Shown here: positions 24,793 through 39,000 of the stretch, one piece after another
Numbering within the stretch: position 1 is the stretch's first letter
Layout of the letters: each line of letters opens with the position of its first letter
DNA from: Rotaria macrura
Lineage: Eukaryota > Rotifera > Eurotatoria > Philodinida > Philodinidae
DNA: 64,000 bases
Assembly: GCA_900239685.1 (NCBI GenBank)
Contig: OENT01000256.1
Coordinates: 85,917 to 149,916 of the forward strand
Reading direction: 5' to 3'
Made by a program: the position numbers and the translations under genes
Notes under the pieces: model-generated
Databases searched by the model: none
What the model was told of the DNA's origin: nothing
What the model saw: the letters and a program-made list of their open reading frames with translations, nothing else

Positions 24793-26506
24793 CTTGTGTG
24801 AGGGTAAATTTCATAATTATTTACTGTTGATCTATGAAGAGGAATGACGAAAGGTATATATATTACGCATGTATACAGTCGGGTTCTTTTTTCATCAGGC
24901 TTATCCGAATAAGAGAATAGAATTCAATTTTATCAGATACTATTACAAGTTAAACATGCGTAGAATTTATCTACTCATATACTATGTAAAATGTGATAAT
25001 AAAATCATAAAATAAAACTTCAACAAATCGTGCAAACCTTGAATAAGTCATATTTCTCGAATATGATGAAATGACATTGTCATCTATTTATCTTTACTCA
25101 TGGTCAATAAATACCATAGCTTTGTCGTAGTCATACTAATCCAAACAATTATTGAAAAAAAGTGATTATTATAAACTTCCGACATTGTCATAGTGTAAGT
25201 TACAAAATATTGCCGGTGTTGATCACTACGATAGTATTCTAAATTATACATGAATGAGACAGAAATTTACAAATCAAATATTTGAATTTAATTACATCAT
25301 ACTCGGTCATAACTTATGCAAAGTTATTTTAATTAACCAATTATTTGACGATAGTTGTATGTGTAGTTTGCCTTTGCATGATGTATCAGATTGCATAGAG
25401 TGACAGTATTCTCTTCATTCTTCATACAACTAATTTCACATATGAAATCTATCTAAGAGAAAATTGAATGCAATGATGTTTGCTAGATTTAGAATACAAA
25501 TCTGAAGTATCGAAATTGAACTTCAACATTTGAAGTAAATGTATTAGTCATCATGTTGAAAATGTTTTACATAGTTTGTGAATTGAGTTTTTAGGATATA
25601 GCAGAATAACATTTACATTCGCAGTGTATCATTTTTAAAATGAATTCTTCATCGGCAAGACTATATTGTCTAGAGTTTAAGTGAACTTAGGCTCATTGAT
25701 CTTGAAAGACTAGCCGATTATCCGTCATCCATAAAGTCTACTGATTAATCAAAAAGAAACGAAAGACAATTATTATGTTTCAGATAGTATTTACTAATGA
25801 TAGATTATAAAAGGGTGTGACATAAAGGTGTGCTCCGAGTGTAAAAAAATGATATTCTCTATCATATCTGAGGCGAATGAGAAATAATTTCAGAAAAAAA
25901 AAAGAAATTCAAAACCATGATGTAAAATTATGGTGTCATTTTTAATGATATCAGATACTTGGAAATTAATTATAATTATCTAATTTTTCACATGTCTTCT
26001 CACATTCTAGTATAGGAAAGTGCACCTTTTACTTTGATGAATGTCAATAAAATTCAATTTTTAATATAATGGGAAAATATTCGGTGAAATAATGTTTCGT
26101 AAAAACTTGGTATTCTCCACAGTTCTTTACGATTATTACTTTTGTTTTCATAAATACTATTTTAATTCGATCTATTTCTAAATGAAAATATATAAGAAAA
26201 AAAGATTTCGTTCTATTTGACAACACATCTTTTCGGTCATTAGTTTTATATCAATAGCTGCATTATACCAAATACTACGGGCGTGATTTCTTTCTTAGCT
26301 ATTTAAAATAACTCGTCAGCTTTAAACGTGAGTATGAATAAATAAAAGATCGTCTCGCATATTAGCAACTACTTGCATTTTGTTTTTGTCTATTAACATG
26401 AACGTCAATCAAAAACTGTGATATTTTATTATGAAAAACGAAAAATACAAGATTTGTCAAGTGACTAAAAAGTTTACAGAGATAGGAAAATTTGTTGTTT
26501 TATCAA
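24793..26506. other. Intergenic DNA
   Basis: No gene supported. This stretch separates the start of the cystine-knot-like gene from the 3' end of IQCH, both on the minus strand. Confidence 0.5.
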
Positions 26507-29500
26507 TCAAGATGTACTAATATTTGAAGTAGTTTCTTTCGGAACACCAAGTATATTTTCAATATCATTAACAGCAAACTATGAACAGAAATAAATATTT
26601 TCATAAATTATTTTCTGAATTAAAAAAAAAGGAAATTCGTTTACCATGAAATTACTCTGTTCTTGCATATCTGCAGGTGTAATCTCTTGATGAATAGTTT
26701 TTAAATAATAGGCAAAATTTGATAATATACTATGTAATGTATCACTAATTGTAATCATACCAATATGTTCATGATTGTCACATTCGTATAAAGTAAATAT
26801 AGTACCTTGTTTTTCACTAATATCAAAACCAATGCCATGTGTACGACAAATTTGAAAAAATATACTGTAATGTAGATTCGATAGATTCTTATGATATAAT
26901 TTCGAACTCCAAATAGCATAACGATTGTTCTCGATAACCTATTCGAACGAAAGAAACAAACTAGATTAAAAATCATATTGGAAAATGTCGCGTTACTCTA
27001 TATTCTGGTGTAGTATGCTGCTGATTTCTTAATGCCTGTTTCATTTTGACAACAAAAGAATGTGTTTGCGGATCGAATTGACCCGTTGTTACATATTGCG
27101 TAACACGACTAAGTGCTATGTGTTCAGAATAGCCAATACACAAATCAGAAACCCATAGTTTTTGTTCATTTGTTTTCTTATCAATAAAGACTATAAAATC
27201 AATATCAATGTAGCCATAGATATTTCGTTGTTTACATTGTTCAACAATCAATGAACAATAACTGTTCAATTGATTGGCATCAATACTTGATTGTGGAAAC
27301 GATAAGCCCCAACAAGAAAATTGTGATTCAGCATGAAGTTGATCACCAGAACCAATCAATGAATAATGACCGTCAGGTTCAATTGAAAGACATACTGTTA
27401 TGGATGTTGCTGAATTTGATGGTGGATATGCTTCGATAATACCACCTTCGGTTAAAAAGACTTTTAAATATGATTGCCAAGATTTAAATTGACTTTTATT
27501 TACATAAACTGTATGTTTAACAAGAACATCTGATAATTCGCATAGAATTTTCTTATACCAGTCTTTCTAAAAAAATAAAAATAAAAATAGTATATGCAAA
27601 AATTTCATTTCCATAGCAAGTCTGTATGTATGTGGAATGAGTTACTAGAATGAAATAGGCTATGTTGTTGAACGTTAATCTCCGATAGCATACTGAACAT
27701 TGTTTGTTATGTGTAAACAAATCTAATGACTAAGTATAAGTATAATTGAAAGGAAGCCGTGTTCTTACTGCCTCGATGTTCAGAATATAAACAATAATCT
27801 TAAGCTGGTTTCTTTTAGTATTATTTTTTTTGAAGAAGTATGTATCAAATAGTAATATCAATTAATAATTGAATAAAACTAGGAACAGACAATTAACAAT
27901 AGCACATTGGCTCTTTTGAAAAAAAATTACCTTTAGAAAACGAATCAGTATCATGTGACAACATCGAACCCAAATAGATTGATGTTTATCATCTTTCAAG
28001 ATAAAACTATTGACTAAGTAGAGACTTTGTTTAGAAATATTGATTTGATTTTATGAAAACAAAGAAAAAACAAGACTCTTGAACTTATAATATGATCCAG
28101 CTTTTCTAAAAGACACAGATTTGTTTGCATCATTTTTTCAATCTCAATAGGCTTATCTAACATGCCAAGTAATATCTATCATATGAAGCATTCATACAGA
28201 ATCGGCTTCGTCTTAATGTATTTTACAGATCAACCATTTTGATTGAGACAAGATCAAAGAGAAAAATTCGACTACAGCATAATTATCGTTTTTGAATAGA
28301 AAATTTTTCATCATACGAGCGTATTGATATAGTATTTTGAAAGCAACACCAAGAAGAAGAAAGATATAATATTAACTGAAACTCAAGACTTTGTTGACAA
28401 GTCTGTTCGTCATTCGTATTGATTGATTCTTTCATCATCATGAAAACATGATCAAAAACACATGATTGATAGTTAAAATGATACTGAATAAAGATATGAA
28501 GTATGTTTTTCCCTAATCTAACTAAGAAAAATTTACTTATCCTCCTAAATCTATTCTATCGTTATACTCATAACGAACGAAATGCGAATTACGATGAATA
28601 TTTTCTTTCTTTACCTGTACGGATGCATTCGACGACCATTTATCACCGTATTTTTCAGATTCTTTCAAAACATCTTTGTAACATGGAAGATAAACAGAAA
28701 TATCACAATAAGCAATACCATGTCCGTCGAAATTATCGTCAATTTTAAATATCCATCGTGGTACATCGACATGCTCAATTATTAAACGAGCTAATGATTC
28801 GAGTAGACGTTTTTGATTGTATAGATCATATTGACCAAATGGCATTGGTACATTGCTTGATTTAAAGATTCTTTTAGAGCCTGATTTTGTCGAATACAAA
28901 TATGATACTTCGGGTTCACAACCTACATAAGAGATTTTCAATTCTAAAATCTATTGGACATAAAACATAAGAAGACTAACCGTAGACAGGAATATCAAGA
29001 TTTTCCGATATATAAAGATCGTCAATATGTGATATACCTGTGACGATATACGCCGATCGATCTTTGATCAAAGTTTTGATTCTGAAATATATAAACAAGA
29101 TTGACAATTGAATTTTCCTATTGTTTAGTTACTTTTTCAAAGCTTTTGGGCTGTATTTAAGTAGAGTTGATAGACACATATTATGTCCCTAAATATGATA
29201 AAATGAATTATCTACTATGATTATCTATCATAAACTTACAGGAAATCGATGTAATGCTTCTGGTACAATGATTACAAATCGTTCAGTTGGATTACTAGAT
29301 GTCGAAGGCAACGACTGTTCATCTTCTTGTTCAACTAAGGCACGTAAATAGATCTAAATATGAATAGAAAGATATTTTCGAAAATTTTAAGCACACTTAT
29401 CAATGAATATTCAAACTTTCGAAAAATAATTAATATGAATTCATTTTGTCAAATGAATTCCAATGCAAATTTGAATAGTCACTTTCAATTTCCGTTGTTT

Positions 29501-32500
29501 TAAAACGAAACATGTTGCAAGTACGATTACATTTTCTCACAAGTCACTAGAATCATAGTCTCTATAGATTTACACGTAGACAATGTTCATTTTATAAGAT
29601 ATTCATTATCTTCTTTTCTGCATAAAGAAACTATCCCAATAGCATAGTTCAACAAATCAATGTTGAATGAGCTACTATACATCGAGGTATGATGATAACT
29701 TCATGTCTTGATGAAATTTTATTCTAAATATGCATAACAGCTTTAGAATTCATTCAGCAATCATTTTATTTTTCTCGCATGTTGTTCTCAAATGTATTTT
29801 TATGCTTGAAATTTTTCAAGTGAACTAAATATAGCATTATTCTATCAATAGACATTAACATTGTTCAGATTCACGATCTAAATTGCTATCGAACTGAATT
29901 CAAAGAAAAGATAATTAAAAACATGGACAAATTCATTATTTTAGCAACGATAATTAAATCATATAAAAAATTCTGTTATCTATTGAAGTCTCTATATTTG
30001 TGGTTGTCGTACTTGTTTACGAAACTTCTATGCTAATCATATGGAGAACCATCAAAATAGTTTAGTCTCTCATATCTCTCATCGATGTTCTTAGTAATAA
30101 GGAATGATTAGTTCGAAAGATAAAATCTAATCTTACCAATTTGTTATAGTACTGTAAAATCTCATCATTCACAGGCATTGGCGATACGTAAATGACATCA
30201 ACGTTCGGATCTTCAACTTCACATAAACGTCCTATTTGATAGTTTTCTCGTAATGGTAAATTATTCAAACTTTTACGAACACATTCCGTTAATCCTAATG
30301 ATGGTACATGTACAATAGTGCGACGATGAGACGATATATGTGACCAATTTTGTCGTAATTCCTTTTGTTTTTTCTTAAAAAATTCCAATTGACGATGACG
30401 ACTTGATTTTAATTGTTTTCGTAATTGTGATAGTTTCGAATGTTTTATCCATGCCGCTGCAATAATAGATACAGCCCATGCTTGTTTTTTTAAATATTTA
30501 TAGGCAAGTCGAGCATGAAAACCACGCCAACACGATTGAATCATAATAGCTGCTCGTACTCTTCCAATTTTACCTCGAAAGCGACGACCCTAATACATAA
30601 ATATATTATTTGTACAAATACATAAACCAAGTTCGTAGCACGAATTATTGCACTCAAATGAGGACTCATTCATCGTTAGATTATCCAGTCATACTACTGA
30701 ACAAAAAATGTCAAATTAACAACAAAACAAACATTGTTGGTAAGCTTTTTCTAACCCGAAACTAAAGAATATGTTTACTGATAAATGATTTAGTCTCGGA
30801 AATTTTGGCCAATGTTTGTCTCACCATTGTCTTAAATGTTTCAATCAATAAACAATCGTAATGTACTTCTTTAACAAATCGAAATCATCAAAATAACGTG
30901 TTTCACAATCTTCGAATTTCTTTCAAAGTGAAGGTAAGTGTGTTATGAGCTAATACACTCGATTAACAACAAGTAAATTATGTAATTCATATTTCTATGC
31001 ATATATAGTCATTTTATTAGTAAAGATTTCATTTTTCACAATCCGTTAATTCAATACTATTCATGATGTTATGTTTGATTATGTTAATATATATTTCGTT
31101 AGTTAGTTTGTGTGAGCATAAATTTTCATCGAACATACTTACCGGTTCTTTAACTAAACTTTCAACTTCATCTCGATTAATAATTGTACATAGAAGTTCT
31201 TCTAATGTTGGCTTACGTTCATTATCAATCTCTTGTGCAAGTTCAGCAACTCTATTTCAAAATTAGTTGTCTTCAAACGAAAGTTAAACAATAATAAATT
31301 ATTTTTTCTCTACTTTTCTCCATCAATCAATGCGATCGGTACAAAGTAATTGTACATAAGTTTTTCTAACGCATAAAATATGTTAAAAATACCATTCCAT
31401 ATAGAATAATAACACTGTCGAAATTTTAAAAATGTTTCTGTTTCATTCTTTGTTATACCATCTTGTATGACTAAACGATAGATAACTTTGTTGTCAGCAA
31501 TCAAAGCCAAGGTAGACGCTGGACGACTAGGTACACTAGTTTTTATTCGATTACTAGAGAATATAGGCGATTCTCTAGTTTGATTGCGAGATACAGGTCG
31601 AATAGATGATACAGATTTATTTGATGCTTCGCGACGAAGGATAAACGAATTAGATTCTTCTAAAAATGACATTCAAATTCAGAATTATTCGAAAACAAAA
31701 CTAAGTACAAATCATTTCAAAGTTGAATATGCTTCATTGCTGCTCTGAATAAAATCTAGTACAAAGTTTTGAAGAGATTGACAATATTTATCGTGTGAAA
31801 AATATGATCCCTCATTTAGTTACTTTTTGTTTTTTTAATGGAAAAGTTTTGAATATGACTACCCGATAGAAGGAACTCTTGTGAGATCTACCGTATCAAT
31901 CACAATCGAACTGTACTCGAAACGAAACAAGCAGACGAACAAGAGTACTTCACTATACTGAATCGATTTCTAATATTTGCCGTCGAAATCAGCTGTCAAT
32001 CAAATAACAAAGAATTCAATATCTCGAAAATAATGAAACACAGTTTCACATCAGCATGAGTTTCGTTTGAATAAGAACTGATGAATTATTTCAATTTGTT
32101 TGAATTGTCGAGAAATTGAAGGTTTTTTCAGATAGACAAAAAAAATTCCGAATAAAATAATTTAGCAATTACGATTAGTCTCTTCGATTGATGTGATCTA
32201 TTGTTTTTTTTTCCCGTATTAATAGACATGATTCAGAAAGTAGTGTTGCATAATACATTATCTTGAAATCGATATTAATGATTCTTACCAGTATTGAAAA
32301 GTCTCGTACGACTTGAGGAATCGCCATTGTTCCATATCGATGGTTCCAATGTATTTTGAGCAACTTGTGAAGAATTATCATACTCTGTGAAATAAACAAG
32401 CGTTTGTCGAACATCTTCGGATGTCGATGGCCGAGAATAATTCTGAAACAACATGTATACATACATTTATTGGCAAAGAAAGATATACAAGCTTTTACAA

Positions 32501-33287
32501 TAGGATTACGTTGACGTTTAAGTGATAAAACGCTAAGTGGTTCGTTTGTTCTTTTCGATGCAGGATATCTTGTCATCAGCTAATAAAAAAGTAAAAAAAA
32601 ATATGAGATCTAGAAAAAGAATGCGAATGATTACTCGTGATGGATTTGTTTCAATCAATGGTAATTGAATAGTAATATTTTCATTATTCATCTGACGATT
32701 TCGTAAATTGAGTGTAGATCCAGATGAAATCCTCGGCATAGTTTCTTTACGTTGTTGATGACTAGAATAGAAAATTTCTAGTCGATAGACAAATAATATG
32801 AAAACGGATTATGAAAAAAAAACAATGTTACGGTGGCTTGGCCTTGGAATTGATTGGAACTCCTTCACGAAATTGATAAACTTGTTCGAATGTTGTCTCA
32901 TTGTGTAAGTCTTCATGTGAATCTACTGTATTTGATGGACTGAATGATAATGGAGAAACTATAATCCTATCGACTTTGTTTATTCCAGTGTTTATTCTCT
33001 CCTAAAGATTATTATATTTCATAGGTTATCTATATATTAATTTCGACTTGATTTACATTATGATCTGTTCGAATTAACATTTGCGTTAAATCACTTGTCA
33101 TAGATTGATGATCGTTTTCTTGCGTGATAACGAATGTTTTCACAGTACTGTATTCTTCATGCATCTATCATTGACACAGATGAGCATTAATATAAATATA
33201 CTTATCAAAATCGAATGTAAAAACCTTGTCTTTATTTGTATTACGACTTGTATTGGTATTATTGGTTGATGGCACTAGGGCCATCAT
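26507..33287 (-). CDS. IQCH: IQ motif-containing protein H (IQCH) ortholog
   Basis: Sixteen exons, all in phase, give 1041 aa (human IQCH is about 1027): 33287-33225, 33164-33057, 33001-32832, 32761-32635, 32579-32499, 32442-32289, 31659-31314, 31251-31143, 30589-30137, 29353-29240, 29188-29133, 29081-28981, 28922-28615, 27566-26997, 26938-26645 and 26578-26507. The N-terminal third is polar and poorly conserved. A canonical IQ motif for calmodulin binding (IQSCWRGFHAR) is at 403-413. It is followed by the family signature HRRTIVHVPSLG and YQIGRLCEVEDPNVDVIYVSP, then PEALHRFPGHNMCLSTLL, then a stretch resembling an ATP-grasp-like region (RWIFKIDDNFDGHGIAYCD). The C-terminus is well kept (LWVSDLCIGYSEHIA). 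Exon 5 is ended at GTAAAAG because the GT nearest the next acceptor would leave a 22-bp intron. In mammals IQCH is testis-enriched and needed for sperm function; the gene also occurs widely in ciliated lineages, so a ciliary role is plausible (inference). Confidence 0.93.
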
Positions 33288-36022
33288 TTTGAATCACCAA
33301 ATAAATAATCTGAAAAATAAATAGCGATGTTTTTGATTTGTTTTGTTCGAGCTTCGTTGGCAACGAGAGAGTATGAAAGTTTCCAGTTAAAATGATTGTT
33401 CATGCTTGAACCAATGGAGAATATACTAAACAACAGAAAGAATATGTTTTACTAAAAACTTATCTATTTAACTTTGTTCTGTAGATCAATTCAAATAATA
33501 GAAATGATCTACTTATTTTACGAGAATTATGTGCAAATATTTTAAAATTCCGATGAAACGATTTTCTCTAATCCTACACGATATTCTAAGAAAATACTAA
33601 AACCTGTTGAATGTAATGATTTTTTAATAGTGAATAGCTCGTTCACAAAATATGATAAAGAAACAAATGATTGTTTGTACCTGTACGATAGATACCATTA
33701 TTACTTCTATTGCAAATATGTTTTTGACATAAAAAATTGAATCCAATAGAAAAATAATAATTTTGGTACTTCATTAGAAGGCAAACAAACAATCGAGTGC
33801 ATTCGAATTTTCATACCAATATATGCAAGAGATTCTCTATATTTAATTACTGGCACTCACAATTCAGATATGTATATGTGTGAAAACAAAACTCTCGTTC
33901 ATATAATGATATTTTATGACTGTGTAACTATGTCATCGCCTATCTCAGGAGAATATAAATTACCAACAAATCGAATATGTATTTGAAAAGATCACAAAGT
34001 TCTGATGTTTATCTATTACATTCGAAAATCTTCAAAGTCTTCATAGAGATCAACAATGAATCGACCTATTGTATAGAAAGTTTCTTGTCGCTAGGTCAAA
34101 CTCGTAAATGCGTAATAAGAAAAAAATGACGAATTTCTTACTGAGGAACAAAAGAAAAAGACTCGATCATGTTTTACTTCGTTTTATTCGTCTATTTGTT
34201 TTCTCTATTCACAGCGTACTGGCGAAAAAGCTTCCTACGAAAACCTACATTTGAAATAAATAATGATTTGAGTAAATCATGGAGTTTTCTATTTGATACA
34301 CTCCATATGAACGATAAGAGAAAGATTTCTGGAATGATGAAATCCGAATTTTAAGATTCTGGAAGATTGTCAACATTCAATTCTAATGATTTTGGTACCA
34401 AGCAGAAATCTATTGTGTTTAAAATTACTAGTTTTAACATTTCTAATGACCTTGCCATGAAAGTTTAAAAGTAACGCTATGAAGCATTTTTCTTGAAGGT
34501 CATAGAAAATTCATTTTATCAAGAATTGAACTCAAACTCTAGTTCATTAGAGAAGTAAAAAGAAAGAAAATACTTGTATGAATCTTATGACCAGTAAAAT
34601 TTTTTCTTAACCATTCATGTTGTAATAGGATATATTTCGTTCGTATCCAATTTTTTTACATTTGAAAAAGGTTTGTCATAGAAATAATGAAGTGTAACCG
34701 TTAAGAGGCTTACTATTAGGATGTACATGAAATAGATAATTATTTCAATGATGCAAAGTATGTCATTTGACTATTATTTTCATCGATTTTTTTCCTATAT
34801 TCGTAGTTATTCGAATATTTGATTTTTTCTTTTGTCGCATATAATTATTTTACGTACTTATACTTGACACAATACACATACGTATTTTATATTCGTTCTT
34901 TTACCTGTAATAGTTTAAAATGTGTACTCGTTTAGTTTAACAAATACGTACAGTGTTAGTTCTATTAGGTTATTCGAGCATCGTGTTCAAGGTCACATTC
35001 TTTTTTATCGACTGATTCATTTTTTGAAAAACCTGGAAACCGAAAGTAAAAGTTCGTTAGATTTAATAGGTCGAAATTTTAAGTCAGGAAAAAAAGACGA
35101 AGAACACAGTATCAAATTTTTCGAACCATATGAAATGCTTGATGTCTCGGTAATCGACCTCCGTAAAATGAATAATAATTTATTCTTGAACGCATGATTC
35201 AAATGGTAGCTTCAGCAGACCAATAAAGTGTATTTGTTTTACATGCAAGCAAGCAAGAAATGAACAAAAGAAAGAAAGAAAGAAAGAAACACAAGAAACG
35301 AACGATCGAAATCAAAATAGTAGAATCGATGAAATTTTTAAATACTCATATTTTGTCTTTTTATTAGATCTAGTCTATGTTGTAATCAAGCTAAACGATA
35401 ATACTGTTGACATGTCGAGGTTGATACGAGTCTCTAAGTTGTTTCGTGCGTACACTATGACAAAGTAGAATATATCCCGGGTGTTGCCCTTATATCCTGT
35501 CATCAGTGTATGATAGAAAGACTTGTTTGTCGTATCATCAAGAAATCTAGGATGTATGTTTTTATATTCTGATAATAGAAAACATCAGTACAAATTATTT
35601 GGTTTCGAGATCAAAGTTTGTTTATATTCTTTTCGCCAATTTCTATCAGATTGATTTATCATAATCTAATTATCTTGTTTGCTTTTTGCCGTCCAGACAA
35701 TAAACGTGCACAATGATGATGACCATCATTTGTGGTCATTTGTTGTCTGCAAATATATATTCCTATATGTATGATGATTGATCATCATAGAAGAACATCG
35801 ACTGTATTTTGATTGCATCATATCATCATGAGAAGTAAAGTTATAAATAGACATCAAACTAATGGCTATTGGATGAAACAAGAATGACAGCTGTTACTTT
35901 CGACTGACCCTGAAAGACTTTTTTCTGCTCTTTCTTCCTTTTTTTCTTCTTTCTTTCTATCTGTACTCATCGTATCGAATGAATAATAAAATTCTATTCA
36001 CTTGTAGATTTACAGTTGAATA
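33288..36022. other. Divergent intergenic region between IQCH and the RhoGEF gene
   Basis: This must contain both promoters. A (GAAA)n run lies at 35268-35289. Short ATG frames at 34169-34354 and 34922-35197 are not convincing. Around 35705-35800 there are repeated GATGATCATCAT-type palindromes. Nothing else stands out. Confidence 0.5.
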
Positions 36023-39000
36023 ATGAGTATGTTTGGCTTTTACGAACATCAAACACCGTCGTTTGATCAATCATCATGTGATATGGAATCGATTGATGAA
36101 CTACCGTCGACATCACAAATTTCACTACATGACGAATTAACAATATCAAATAGATTAAATATATCAACATTACAAAATTCAGTTCTACTCCGATTTAAGG
36201 TTAGTTTGATATAGTCTAATGGTCTAATGAACACATAAGTATTCGTTCGAATCCATATCGAGGCAAACATCACATTCCACTGAGGGTTTCCTTTACAAGA
36301 AACGATACTTTCGAGTGGGTTCACACGTTTGCAAAATCAAATCTGTAATAGGATATGAAAGTTTTCTGATAAGAGTAATCTATTATCAATAAAATTCTAT
36401 TGCAAACAAATTAATTTTTTTGCATTTTTAATTTAAGAAAAAACGTAAACGAAAACTCGAATCAGATACAGTCTCACTTCGTTCCATAGAAGAAATTGTC
36501 GATGATCATTTTCAACGTAAAAAACGTCTTTCACTGCCACGCTTATCATCTGTATCAGAACTATTGAGTCCCATGTGTGATCGTGTTATACATATGCTTC
36601 AAACAACCAAACAATCATCATCATCAAACCTTCTTCATTTGCTCAATAATCATCATCAGACAAATACGAATTGCAATGTAAAACGAAAAACAACAACGAC
36701 AACAACAACAACAACAACATCATCAACTGCAATAAAAAAATTTCGTGCAGCTTGGTCTGAAACATATGATGGTGAAAAATTAAAGCAAACAATGACAGCG
36801 ACAGAAATCGAACGACAAAATGTTCTTTACGAATTGCTTTCCGAAGAACAACAAATGATTGAAAATTTAGGTTTAGCACAACGAGTAATGAATAATTTGA
36901 CTACATATTTATGGCAACATTGTTTGTTCTCTTTCTTTCTTGTATTCTACAAATAGGTCTATCGAAATGGTATGAAAACATTGAATATTCTTACTGATTC
37001 TGAACTAAAACAAATCTTTGGACCATTGGAAGATATTTTACCTTTACATGAAGGTAAACTTTTGTTTAGAGTCAATAGACAATGAAAATAATCTCGAGCT
37101 TAGTTTTGATATCATTTAATGCTCTTAATAGTAGACAATTTAGTTGACAGCCTTGCTCTTGAGCCCAGTATTCAGGTTAGCGTAGCATTTGAGTTTCGAA
37201 TATTGAACATTGAAGAGAAAACTTGTCGTGTACCACCAGCATTTTATTAGCCTCTCTCTGATAGCTATGTAAATATTACTATATGAATCATAGCCTTATA
37301 TACCTTTCAGGCTATTATTTATTTGTACAGATAGACGTACAAAAATTGATCAATTACTTTTGATCAAATTTTTTTTCTGTTACTTTTTCCATGAATGACA
37401 AGATGATATAGACAGTCGTACTCGAAACGAACTTCGAATTCGAAAAAATAATCAGCTGAAGTATAATTCCATTGCTTCATTCAATCATTAGTTTTGTATG
37501 TGTGAATTCCATCCAACTATTTCAATTTCATTTCTTTTAATGCCTCGAAATCAACTACTAGATGAAAATTGAATAACAAAAATGAATACATCTAGTTTAA
37601 CATTGATGCGCATTAGTCAAGTTCATCATATAGATTTTAATTCACTATGAATATACTGATAAGAGTTCTTCATACTAGCAACAAGTAATTCCGCTCAGAA
37701 AAACTTGATTTCAAATTTTCACTTCAAACTTTGATCCATGTGGTTCATCGTTGAAGTTTTGATTGGCTTCTTTCTCACAGTACGATTGCATTAAAAGTTT
37801 ATATATGTGATGCTGCTCATCAGCTGTAGTAAAATTTGATGTTCTTATTTCAGAACGAGTTCAATTAATCGGAACCAAACGTTTCAAGAGGCGATTGTCT
37901 CTTTTACGTCTGTCTCAGTGGGAAATTTGAAACCTTATCCTAATGTTTGTGAAAAATATTACAATATCTTACTAAACATATTGTTTGTCAGCAAATAGAA
38001 GCGTTCATATTTCCATAGAATCTGCATATTCTACTGATTGAAAAAACTGTTATATAGATACTTTAACACGTATCATTATCAGTAGATTCGCTTCAAATGC
38101 CAATAGATATTATCGTCAGAATGAGTTCTAATGAAAGTTCGAAATCATGTAACGGAAAAATTATTGATCGCCTACGTACTTCGAGTATATCCATGTCTGA
38201 GCATGAAAAATGAGCTAAACATTCTAATAATACATAACAATGTTCAAGAATTATTTTCTTAACTGAAGAAATCCATTTTTCAACCGTAATATGTCAAGGA
38301 TGTTTCATATTCTATTTTCTTTTTGTTTTTTTTTCTCTCTGGTATTTGTATCATGTAGATACTAATGAGCTGTTATTGCCTTGAAAAGAGTCCAGACCTA
38401 AAGCATCTTGTCTGTGAGATATGGCATTCTTGAGATATTTTATACCTCGCTGTCATAATCATATTCAAGAACATAAGGAAAAGAAATTTTGTAGTTTTCA
38501 CTGTTAATGCTGCACACTTACAGACATTGAAACGACAGAATAAATGAATCAATCTAAAAATCATTTGATATAAATCTTTTCGTTTATATAAACGATGGAA
38601 AAAAGATATTGATTGTTTCTGTTGTAAAAATTTCGAATCGAAATTTCAAAATAGTTTCCTCTTTTCCAGCTAGTTAGTTCTATCTGGAATTTCATCAACT
38701 AATAAGTGATAAATGATATCTGCTATAAAAAAATCATAAGTATTTTCGAGCATTCTCTACTACGAAACGAAAAAATATTGTCTAATGTTTTCCTCAATTT
38801 CACAGCATACTCGCCTTAACTAATAATGTTCATGGACGAACGCATGAAAATAGTATGTTCATCATATCTCAATGAATTAAAAAATGAAAGTCTTAACAAA
38901 CAGCATTCTTCTAGTATATAGTTGTTAAGAATAGCTCACCTTTTACTTCACAGATGATCCAAGAATGATTCTTGGAACTTCTGGAATAGTTTTGGTTGAG

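Noticed and set aside
32443..32464. 22-bp GTATGT...CAG interval that could be read as an intron of IQCH
   Set aside because: Too short to be spliced; using the earlier GTAAAAG donor gives a normal 56-bp intron and preserves the reading phase.
34922..35197. 91-codon frame upstream of the RhoGEF gene
   Set aside because: No domain, and the opposite strand is open too; treated as chance.
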